From contig NZ_CP073720.1 in assembly GCF_025137375.1 (NCBI RefSeq), positions 4,984,501-5,048,500 of the forward strand: a stretch of DNA of 64,000 nt, in the 5' to 3' direction. Below, piece after piece: positions 57,560-64,000 of the stretch (positions are counted from its first letter, which is position 1; each line of letters opens with the position of its first letter). Source of the DNA: Dactylosporangium fulvum (GTDB lineage Bacteria > Actinomycetota > Actinomycetes > Mycobacteriales > Micromonosporaceae). Position numbers and translations under genes: made by a program. The notes beneath the pieces are model-generated. The model had not been told where the DNA came from. It ran no database searches and saw only the letters and a list, made by a program, of their open reading frames with translations.

Positions 57560-58864
57560 ATGACGCAGCGGGGGCAGGCGGACGACGTCGACGCAACGGC
57601 ACCGGCCGGCATGGTGCCCGGCCGGCGCGGGCCGGGCCGGGGGCTCGGCAGCGGGTTCAACCGGCTCTGGGCGGCAGCCGCCGCGGGCCAGTTCGGCGAC
57701 GCGGTGTACCGGGTCGCCATCGCGCTGCTCGCCGCGCGCCTCACCACCGATCCCGTGGCGTTCTCGGCGCTCAACGCGCTCGGCTACCTGCCGTGGCTGG
57801 TGCTCGGGCTGCCGTCCGGCGCCCTCGTCGACCGCTTCGACCGGCGGCGGCTCGCGCTGCTGGTCGGTGCCGTCCGCACCGCCACGATCGCGGCCCTGCT
57901 CACCGCCGTCGCGCTCGACCGGGCGTCGCTGTGGCTGCTGTACGCGGTGGTCGTCGTGCTCGGCGCGTGCGAGACGGTCTACGACAACGCGTTGCTGTCG
58001 ATGCTGCCCACGGTGCTCGGCGACCGCGAACGGCTCGAGGCCGCCAACGGCCGCCTGCAGGGCACCGAACTGCTGGCGCAGGGGTTCCTCGGCCCGCCGG
58101 CGGCCAGCGCGCTTTTCGCACTGCTGGCGAGCGCGGCGTTCGGTCTCAACGTCGCCTGCTACGCCCTGGCGGTGCTGCTGCTGATCGGACTGCCCGGCAC
58201 CTACCGCGCCCAGGGCGGCGGGCGGACGCCGATGTTCCGGGCGATGGGGGAGGCCGTGCGGTTCGTCCGCGGCCACGCGATGCACCGCGCCCTGCTGTCG
58301 GTGGTGCTCGTGCTCGGATTCGGAAACGCCATGGCGACCGCGCTGATAGTGCTGTGGACCCGGGAGGTCCTGGGCGTGCCGGAGGCGGCGTTCGGCCTGT
58401 TCCTGCTGGCCGGCGGTGCCGGTGGGGTCATCGGCAGCCAGACCGCCGCCCGGCTCGCCGGCCGGATCGGCCGCGGCCGGGCCATGGTCCTGTCCGCCGT
58501 GGTCACCGGGCTGGGTTTGGTGCTCGCCGCCGCGACCCGCTCGCCGTACCTCGCCGCCGGGGCCTACGCGCTGACGGGCTGGGCGATCCTGCTCTGGAAC
58601 GTCGTCTACGGCTCGCTGCGGCAACGGCTGACCCCCGATCCGCTGCTCGGCCGTACGATCGGCATCTACCGGGTCGCCGCCTGGGGCGTCATGCCCCTCG
58701 GGGCGCTCGCCGGCGGCGCGCTGGCCGACACCGGCGGCCTGCGCGCGCCGCTGCTCGCCGCCGGGATCCTGACCCTCGCCGCCGGCGGGTATGCCGCGTT
58801 CCGGCTCACCAACGCCCGCGTCGACGCCGCGATCGCCGAGGCCGACGCGAAGGCCACGGCGTGA
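57560..58864 (+). CDS. MFS exporter (EntS-like)
   Basis: A 434-residue 12-helix transporter. The first helix contains AAAAGQFGDAVYRVAIALLA. The MFS loop 2-3 motif is GALVDRFDRRRLALLVGA, and a second-half copy is RLAGRIGRGRAMVLS. This layout fits drug or siderophore (EntS-like) exporters. A GAGGTGGG site precedes the ATG at 57560. It converges on the two-component operon. Substrate unknown. Confidence 0.85.
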   Translation: MTQRGQADDVDATAPAGMVPGRRGPGRGLGSGFNRLWAAAAAGQFGDAVYRVAIALLAARLTTDPVAFSALNALGYLPWLVLGLPSGALVDRFDRRRLALLVGAVRTATIAALLTAVALDRASLWLLYAVVVVLGACETVYDNALLSMLPTVLGDRERLEAANGRLQGTELLAQGFLGPPAASALFALLASAAFGLNVACYALAVLLLIGLPGTYRAQGGGRTPMFRAMGEAVRFVRGHAMHRALLSVVLVLGFGNAMATALIVLWTREVLGVPEAAFGLFLLAGGAGGVIGSQTAARLAGRIGRGRAMVLSAVVTGLGLVLAAATRSPYLAAGAYALTGWAILLWNVVYGSLRQRLTPDPLLGRTIGIYRVAAWGVMPLGALAGGALADTGGLRAPLLAAGILTLAAGGYAAFRLTNARVDAAIAEADAKATA

Positions 58865-58871
58865 GCGGCGG

Positions 58872-59549
58872 TCAGCCGGGGCGCACCAGGCCGGCGCGGT
58901 AGGCGAGCACGACCGCCTGCGCCCGGTCCCGCGCGCCGATCTTGGCGAGGATCCGCTTGACGTGGGTCTTCGCGGTGGACTCGGCGATGACGAGCACGTC
59001 CGCGATCTCCGCGTTGGACAGGCCCTCGGCGACGAGCCGCAGCACCTGCCGCTCACGGTCGGTCAGGGCCGCCAGTTGCCGGCCGGCCGCGCCGGCCTGC
59101 GCGAGCGCGTCCGGTGAGCCGGTCGTCGCCAGGAAGTGGCTCACCAGGTCGCGGGTCACCGCCGGGTCCAGCAGCGTGTCGCCCGCGGCGACGGTCCGGA
59201 CCGCGTCGACGAGCCGCTCGGGCGACGCCCGCTTGAGCAGGAACCCGCTGGCGCCGGCGTGGAGCGCGCCCCACACGTACTCGTCGTGGCGGAACGTGGT
59301 GAGGACCAGCACCCGCGTCGCCAGGCCGGCCGCGACGATGCGACGGGTCGCCTCGATGCCGTCGATGCCCGGCATCCGCACGTCCATCAGTACGACATCC
59401 GGATCGAGTGAACGGCACACCTCGACGGCGCCGATGCCGTCCGCGGCCTCGCCCGCGACCTCGATGTCCGCCGTGCTGGCGAGCACGACGCCGACCCCGG
59501 CCCGCAGCAGGGCGTCGTCGTCGGCGAGCACCACCCGGATCGTCGTCAT
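58872..59549 (-). CDS. NarL/LuxR-family response regulator
   Basis: A 225-residue regulator. The receiver has VVLADDDALLRAGVGVVLAS, phospho-acceptor Asp in DPDVVLMDVRMPGIDGIEAT, and the Thr/Lys switch (VLVLTTFRHDEY, GFLLKRASPE). The LuxR HTH is LTDRERQVLRLVAEGLSNAE and IADVLVIAESTAKTHVKRI. Its ATG at 59549 overlaps the kinase stop (ATGA), so they form one operon. Targets unknown; the membrane protein gene upstream is a candidate. Confidence 0.92.
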   Translation of the reverse strand: MTTIRVVLADDDALLRAGVGVVLASTADIEVAGEAADGIGAVEVCRSLDPDVVLMDVRMPGIDGIEATRRIVAAGLATRVLVLTTFRHDEYVWGALHAGASGFLLKRASPERLVDAVRTVAAGDTLLDPAVTRDLVSHFLATTGSPDALAQAGAAGRQLAALTDRERQVLRLVAEGLSNAEIADVLVIAESTAKTHVKRILAKIGARDRAQAVVLAYRAGLVRPG

Positions 59550-60655
59550 GGCAGTGGAAGCACCGCGCGGACGTGGAAGCCGGTGCCGTTCCCGCCGTGC
59601 TCGACGGTGCCGGCGAGCACGGCGACCCGTTCGGTGATGCCGAGCAGGCCGCGCCCGGGCTGGTACCCCGGCACCGGCCCGCGGCCGTCGTCGCGCACGT
59701 CGACCTCCACCGCCGTGCCGTCGGTGCGGACCAGGACGTCGGCGGCACCCGCCCGCCCGTGCCGCAGCGCGTTGGTGAGCGCCTCCTGCACGATCCGGTA
59801 CACCGATCCGTCGAGGCTGCGCGGCAGTTCCTGGTCGGGCGGCTCCAGCCGCACCGTCACGGTCATGCCGGCCTCCGTCATCCGCTCGGCGAGCCGGGCG
59901 AGGTCGTCCGTGCCGGGCTGTGCCCCGGCGGTGCTGCGCAGGGCGCCCAGCAGCAGGTCGAGCTGGTCGAGCGCCTCCCGGCCGGTCTGCTCGAGGCCGG
60001 TGAGCATCTGCCGCGCCTGCTCGGGATCGCGCTCCAGCACCACGCGGGCGGCCCCGGCGCGGACCAGCATGACGGTGACCGCGTGACCGACCACGTCGTG
60101 CAGCTCGCGGGCGATCGACGTCCGCTCGTCGGCGACGGCCTCCCGGCGCAGCCGCTCCCGCGCCGCGGCCTGCTGCTCGCGGCGCCGCGCGACGCCGTAC
60201 CCGGCGGCCCAGGCGAGCAGCCACGTGAACATGACGCCGGCCGGCACCGTCTGCGGGGTGTCGGTGCCGGCGAAGTATCCGAGCACACCCGCCAGCGCGA
60301 TGAACGGGCCCCACAGCGAACGGCGCCGGCTGCCGTACTGGCCCAGCGAGTACAGCCCGATCAGGTTGGCGTACGGGGAGAGCTGGCCGGGCGCGATCCA
60401 CAACGCCTCGGCGACGAGCGCGGCCGTCCCGATCAGATAGCCGGTCAGCGGCGCCCGCCGGCGCAGCGCGAGCGCACCGCTGATCAGCGCGGTGAGCACG
60501 AGCGTGCCGGCCGTCGGTGCCGCTTCGGAGCCCGGCACGGCGACGAGCGCGACGAACGTCGCGACGGCCAGCCCGCCGTCGACCACGGCCGCGGGCGCCC
60601 GGCCGGCCGCGTCGGCGACCCGGCCGGACACCCGGCGCACGCTGCTTCCGATCAC
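59546..60655 (-). CDS. NarL-type sensor histidine kinase
   Basis: A 369-residue membrane kinase. About five helices (residues 25-155), then HisKA_3 with the phosphorylated His in SIARELHDVVGHAVTVMLVR, and the HATPase domain (YRIVQEALTNALRHGRAG, VRDDGRGPVPGYQPGRGLLG). GTG start at 60655. It should phosphorylate the regulator encoded next. The sensory input probably comes from the membrane or a short loop. Confidence 0.9.
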   Translation of the reverse strand: MIGSSVRRVSGRVADAAGRAPAAVVDGGLAVATFVALVAVPGSEAAPTAGTLVLTALISGALALRRRAPLTGYLIGTAALVAEALWIAPGQLSPYANLIGLYSLGQYGSRRRSLWGPFIALAGVLGYFAGTDTPQTVPAGVMFTWLLAWAAGYGVARRREQQAAARERLRREAVADERTSIARELHDVVGHAVTVMLVRAGAARVVLERDPEQARQMLTGLEQTGREALDQLDLLLGALRSTAGAQPGTDDLARLAERMTEAGMTVTVRLEPPDQELPRSLDGSVYRIVQEALTNALRHGRAGAADVLVRTDGTAVEVDVRDDGRGPVPGYQPGRGLLGITERVAVLAGTVEHGGNGTGFHVRAVLPLP

Positions 60656-60659
60656 GCGG

Positions 60660-61610
60660 TCATCCCATCATGCCGGTCGCCACCGGCCCAGCCTCGGTCC
60701 GGGCAGGCTCCGCCGGCGCCCGTGCCGGCCGCCGCACCTGCCACGCGGTGACGGCACCCACGACGAGCAGCGCCGCCAGCCCGGCCACGCCGAGGACCGC
60801 CATCGCCGGCGTGGGCGCGGTCCAGGCCCGTCCGGCGTACGCGGTGACGGTGAGCGCGGCGAACACCGCCGCGTATCCGGCGACCGCCACCGCCACGAGC
60901 CCGAGCCGCTGCCGCTCGCGGAGCCGGGTCGTCCCGAGCACGACGGCGAGCAGCCCCAGGACCTGCAGGCCGTGCAGGCCGGCGGCGTGCGCGAGCTTGG
61001 CGCTGCCCGCGGCGCCGAACACGACCCCGTCCGGGACGGCGCCCGTCGCCGCGTAGACGGCCTCACCGGTGGCCGCCATGCGCTGCCCGACGGCGCCGGA
61101 GGCCAGCACCGCCACGAGCCCGGCAGCGGCGGCGAGCCGGGTCGCCGCGCCCCCGCCGGCCCGCACCAGCACCCAGATCAGCAGGACGAGCACGGCGAGC
61201 ACCGCGAGCACGATGGACATGCCCATGACCGACCAGACGGCGGCGTCGAACGCGGTGTCCGCGTTGAAGTGTGACGGCACGCCCCGCCAGCGCTGCAGCG
61301 TGATGAGCGCGACCTCGACGACGGAGGTGCCGGCGAGCAGGCCGGCCGGCAGCCAGCCCCACCGGCGCTCGGGGAGCAGGCGCAGCACCCAGCCGGCCGA
61401 CCACAGCAGGATGCCGAACGACAGGCCGAACACCACGGGCTTGCGCCACGTGACCGCGCCGAGCCACGGGCCGCCGTCCACGACGGCGACGACGGCGTGC
61501 ACGGTCCCCGACGCGACAAGGAGTGCACCGCACCACCACAGGAGCCGCTGCTGTGCGGTCACCGGCCGGACCGCCGCCCAGACGTGGCGGGCGAGGAGCA
61601 AGAGCATCAT
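60660..61610 (-). CDS. Multi-helix membrane protein upstream of the two-component system
   Basis: A 316-residue integral membrane protein with seven or eight helices and very short loops. Features: LQRWRGVPSHFNADTAFDAA between helices and AKLAHAAGLHGLQVLGLLAV with several His in helices, which could bind haem or a ligand. It ends 5 bases before the kinase GTG, so the three genes form one operon and the protein may be the sensor partner. No family assigned. Confidence 0.65.
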   Translation of the reverse strand: MMLLLLARHVWAAVRPVTAQQRLLWWCGALLVASGTVHAVVAVVDGGPWLGAVTWRKPVVFGLSFGILLWSAGWVLRLLPERRWGWLPAGLLAGTSVVEVALITLQRWRGVPSHFNADTAFDAAVWSVMGMSIVLAVLAVLVLLIWVLVRAGGGAATRLAAAAGLVAVLASGAVGQRMAATGEAVYAATGAVPDGVVFGAAGSAKLAHAAGLHGLQVLGLLAVVLGTTRLRERQRLGLVAVAVAGYAAVFAALTVTAYAGRAWTAPTPAMAVLGVAGLAALLVVGAVTAWQVRRPARAPAEPARTEAGPVATGMMG

Positions 61611-61658
61611 GCCGGTGACGGTATGGCGGCCGCGGACCGGCGCCGTCCCTCCGCCGAG

Positions 61659-61696
61659 GTCACCTGCCGTACCCCAGCGGGGGTACGGCAGGTGAC
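61659..61696 (-). terminator. Perfect 17-bp hairpin after the small secreted protein gene
   Basis: GTCACCTGCCGTACCCC pairs perfectly with GGGGTACGGCAGGTGAC around the loop AGCG. It lies 5 bases after the 61701 stop (minus strand) and upstream of the 61610 start, so it is most likely a U-less terminator, possibly also an operator of the next operon. Confidence 0.65.
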
Positions 61697-61700
61697 GCCG

Positions 61701-62057
61701 TTACTTGCGCTCGCCCAGCCCGTCCACCAGGTACGGGTGGCTGGACGGGCAGTTCGCCTGCGACGGGAGACCGCTGCTCGTGCCGCGCCACGGGCCCCAG
61801 ACGTAGAGGCCCCAGCCGCCCGGCGTGTTCGAGCAGTACGCCATCGCCCGGTAGTAGCCGGAGCCCGAGTCGCAGCGGTACCAGACGTAGCCCGGCACGT
61901 TCCACCCCTTGCCGATGTGGCAGCTCGACGGCGCCGCCGCGGCCGGGCTCGCGGTCGCCAGCACGCCCGTGGTGACCAGCGCGCCGGACATCAGCACGGC
62001 CGCCGCGGCCGTCCGCGCACCGCGCGCCACCCTGTTGCTCAATCGCTGTCCCCGCAC
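61701..62057 (-). CDS. Small secreted cysteine-containing protein
   Basis: A 118-residue protein. The signal peptide is TAAAAVLMSGALVTTGVLAT to SPAAAA. The mature 75-80 residues are rich in Trp, Tyr and Gly and hold four Cys (SSCHIG, YRCDSG, AYCSNT, ANCPSS), likely two disulfides. GGGAGG lies five bases before the GTG at 62057. Small secreted proteins of this size in actinobacteria include enzyme inhibitors and lectin-like proteins; no specific family is recognised. Confidence 0.65.
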   Translation of the reverse strand: MRGQRLSNRVARGARTAAAAVLMSGALVTTGVLATASPAAAAPSSCHIGKGWNVPGYVWYRCDSGSGYYRAMAYCSNTPGGWGLYVWGPWRGTSSGLPSQANCPSSHPYLVDGLGERK

Positions 62058-62186
62058 AGTGCCTCCCCATATGTAATCCGCGCCGCCGTGCGGCACCGGG
62101 CCGAACGATGCAGCGACGGTACCCGACGGATCGGTCCGCGCGCCGCCCCGCACTCGCGGGTGCCGCGCCGATGGCAGGATTGGTCC

Positions 62187-62318
62187 ATGACCGAGCACGG
62201 GTTCACCCTGCCCGGCACCCCGCACTACCACTGCTGTCCGACGCCGACCTCACCGCTCAGGTCCTGGCCGGCGCCCGCTATGCACCTCCTCCATGGCCGG
62301 TTCAAGATCGACGACTGA
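62187..62318 (+). pseudogene. Possible short remnant gene
   Basis: ATG 62187 begins TEHGFTLPGTPHYH, but the protein-like continuation (LLSDADLTAQVLAGARYAPP) is in another frame, suggesting a frameshift near 62225; the annotated frame stops at 62318. Weak evidence; it may be noise. Confidence 0.25.
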
Positions 62319-62375
62319 CCCTGCCGGCGGTCCCGTTCCGGGGTACGCTCACCGTCGGATCGCGGAGGAGTCGTC

Positions 62376-63209
62376 ATGGAGGAGCAGGTCCGGCAGGCAG
62401 TCGCCGCGTGGAACGCGCAGGACTGGGAACGGTCCGCGGTGCTGTACGAACAGCTCGCCACCCAGACACCCGACGACCCGAGGGCCGGCGGCTGGTGGTA
62501 TGACGCGGCGTTGGCGCAGAAGTTCCGCCGGAACTGGGCGGAGGCGTACCGGCTCGGCATCCACGCCGCCGCGCACGCCGCCCGTGGCACGCAGGACCCG
62601 GCGTTCTGGAACCTCGGCATCGCCGCGACGATCCAGCGGGACTGGGCGACCGCCCGCGACGCGTGGACCGGCTTCGGGATCACCCTGCCACCCGGCGACG
62701 GCCCGATCGACGGCGACTTCGGCCTGGCCTGTGTCCGGCTCGACGGCGCCGAGGTCGTCTGGATCCAGCGGCTCTGCCCGACCCGTGGCCGCGTGATGAG
62801 CGTGCCGTTCGACACCTCCCGCCGGTACGGTGAAATCGTCGTCCACGACGGTGAGCCCAAGGGCGACCGGGTCGTCGACGACCGGACCTACCGGGTGTTC
62901 GACGAACTGATGCTCTTCGAGGCCTCCGACCGGCCCACCCTGACCGTCACCGTGACGGCCGCCGAGCCGGCGGACCTCGACGCGCTCGCCGAACTGCTCG
63001 ACGCGGACGGCTTCGGCTTCGAGCCGCTGCGCAACGGGGTCGTGCTGTGCAAGTGCTGCAGCGAAGGCACCGTCGACCAGCGGGCGGTCGAGCTCAGCGG
63101 CGAGCAGCGCTGCCTGGTCGCGGCGCCGCTCGACCGGGTCCGCGAGGTCCTCGACCGCTGGCAGAACTCGGCGACCCGCACCTGGACCGACCTGCACCCG
63201 GCGACGTGA
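62376..63209 (+). CDS. TPR-containing soluble protein
   Basis: A 277-residue protein. The N-terminus has two TPR-like units (AWNAQDWERSAVLYEQLATQ and FWNLGIAATIQRDWATARDA). The C-terminal half is alpha/beta, with VWIQRLCPTRGRVMSVPFDT and a Cys pair VVLCKCCSEG. The GGAGGAGT site precedes the ATG at 62376. I know this only as a conserved actinobacterial hypothetical protein. Confidence 0.7.
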   Translation: MEEQVRQAVAAWNAQDWERSAVLYEQLATQTPDDPRAGGWWYDAALAQKFRRNWAEAYRLGIHAAAHAARGTQDPAFWNLGIAATIQRDWATARDAWTGFGITLPPGDGPIDGDFGLACVRLDGAEVVWIQRLCPTRGRVMSVPFDTSRRYGEIVVHDGEPKGDRVVDDRTYRVFDELMLFEASDRPTLTVTVTAAEPADLDALAELLDADGFGFEPLRNGVVLCKCCSEGTVDQRAVELSGEQRCLVAAPLDRVREVLDRWQNSATRTWTDLHPAT

Positions 63210-63225
63210 TGCCGACGTGATTCGG

Positions 63226-63942
63226 TCAGCCGTTCCGTAGCGCGTCCTCGACCCCGGTCTCGTGACGGCCGAGGTGGACCGGATCGCGGCCGGAGAGCAC
63301 GTCGAGGGCCGCCTTGACGCTCGCCACGTGCTCACGGGCGGAACTGGTCAGCCAGGCGACCCGGTGGTGCTTGACAGTGTCGTCGCCGACGCCGTTGGCA
63401 TCCAGCCCGAGCCGGCGGCACACCGCGATCGCGCGCGGCAGGTGGAAGCTCTGCGTCACCACGATCGTCTTCTGCACGCCGAAGATCCGGCGGGCACGGG
63501 CGCAGGAGTCGTACGTGTCGAAGCCGGCATAGTCCAGCACGATCCGGTCGGCGGGCACGTCGTGCTCGACCAGCCAACGTCGCATCGCGGTCGGCTCGTC
63601 GTAGTCGTGGCGCATGTTGTCGCCGGAGACCAGGATGACGCGCACCTTGCCGGCGACGAACAGCCGGCGGGCCACCTCCAGACGGGCGGCGAGGAAATCC
63701 GACGGTACGCCGCTGTCGTCGACCAGCGTGCCCAGCACCAGGGCCACCGGCGCCTCGGGCACCGTCTGCTCGGTGAAGATGTGGTGGCCGGCGCTCGACC
63801 GCACCCACACATCGCTGGCCGTCGTGACCACGACCGCGGCCACCGAGGCCACCGTCGCCCACACCCTGATGCGCCGCGACCAGCGCCGGAACTTCGGACC
63901 CGGCCGCCAGGCCATGAACGATGGCTTCCGCACGCGCTCCAT
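63226..63942 (-). CDS. SanA/YdcF-like (DUF218) membrane protein
   Basis: A 238-residue protein with one N-terminal membrane helix (RIRVWATVASVAAVVVTTAS) and the DUF218 domain: VALVLGTLVDDSGVPSDFLA, VRVILVSGDNMRHDYDEPTA, and TIVVTQSFHLPRAIAVCRRL. In Escherichia coli SanA affects envelope permeability to vancomycin. ATG 63942 has GGGGATC upstream. A second, soluble DUF218-like protein is encoded at 38721-39701. Confidence 0.88.
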   Translation of the reverse strand: MERVRKPSFMAWRPGPKFRRWSRRIRVWATVASVAAVVVTTASDVWVRSSAGHHIFTEQTVPEAPVALVLGTLVDDSGVPSDFLAARLEVARRLFVAGKVRVILVSGDNMRHDYDEPTAMRRWLVEHDVPADRIVLDYAGFDTYDSCARARRIFGVQKTIVVTQSFHLPRAIAVCRRLGLDANGVGDDTVKHHRVAWLTSSAREHVASVKAALDVLSGRDPVHLGRHETGVEDALRNG

Positions 63943-63956
63943 GATCCCCGCAGATG

Positions 63957-64000
63957 TCAACCGGCGGGTACCTCGACCGTGGTGGTGACCCGCCCGGGCG
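63957..64000 (-). CDS. C-terminal end of a gene entering from the right edge
   Basis: The minus strand reads GRVTTTVEVPAG then a stop at 63957-63959, just upstream of the SanA-like gene. The frame is open to the window edge. Too short to identify. Confidence 0.3.
   Translation of the reverse strand, partial: PGRVTTTVEVPAG

Noticed and set aside
1..64000. CRISPR arrays, rRNA and tRNA genes
   Set aside because: No regularly spaced direct repeats and no tRNA-like arm sequences were found by eye. A tRNAscan or Infernal run would settle small RNAs.

Overview
The window is high-GC actinobacterial DNA. Several traits point to the Micromonosporaceae (Actinoplanes/Dactylosporangium-like), but this is an inference from gene content: GTG/TTG starts and ATGA/GTGA gene overlaps throughout, many TetR/GntR/MerR/Crp/ECF regulators, palindromic repeats built on CATGATC-CGGAG cores, a bacterial acyl-CoA-binding protein, a MerR-sliding-clamp fusion, and secreted enzymes with chitin-binding modules. 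I saw no rRNA, tRNA or CRISPR. It reads as ordinary accessory chromosome.

1-9.5 kb: a secreted GH5 mannanase faces a membrane GT2 glycan synthase across a shared terminator. Next is a conflict-type pair: a small Trypco2 protein (7638-7967) and a 1377-residue trypsin-like protease/STAND NTPase/TPR protein (3496-7629). A PAS-GGDEF remnant and a FabV enoyl reductase follow.

9.5-12.5 kb: a broken membrane-protein gene, a gene-poor stretch of nested palindromes (9919-10680), two small ORFs and a CDF metal exporter with an AT-rich palindromic upstream site.

12.2-17.2 kb: a four-gene, translationally coupled operon (acyl-adenylating enzyme, Af470-like monooxygenase, GNAT, Acg-type nitroreductase). 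A sensor-kinase remnant lies on one side and a response-regulator remnant on the other, each missing the end that faces the operon.

17.5-28.4 kb: a secreted protein, SLAC1/TehA and TauE transporters, a GntR regulator divergent from a PoxB-type pyruvate oxidase, another kinase remnant, a hemerythrin, a HIT-like protein, an HTH_42 (YcaQ/AlkZ-like) protein, a lipoprotein, and a RibD/DHFR-like gene with a late frameshift.

28.4-34.4 kb: one minus-strand unit (ECF sigma factor, anti-sigma factor, ABC ATPase, two membrane subunits) is split by a TnpB-only IS200/IS605-type element placed exactly between sigma and anti-sigma genes.

34.4-46.9 kb: a MerR-DnaN fusion with a textbook MerR promoter, and a minimal alanyl-tRNA-synthetase paralogue behind a possible Ala-rich leader peptide and competing hairpins. 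After these come DUF218-like and M23 proteins, an esterase, DUF899, two TetR genes with operators, ASCH, ACBP, Crp and DinB.

46.9-64 kb: a chemoreceptor, a second M23 protein, a DUF892-like protein, a nitroreductase/DUF6092 pair, a 1660-residue secreted phosphoesterase with three CBM5/12-like modules, an MFS exporter, an intact two-component system, and small secreted or membrane proteins.

Gene remnants are frequent (about nine), several on just one side of an intact gene, which suggests repeated insertion and deletion in this region.
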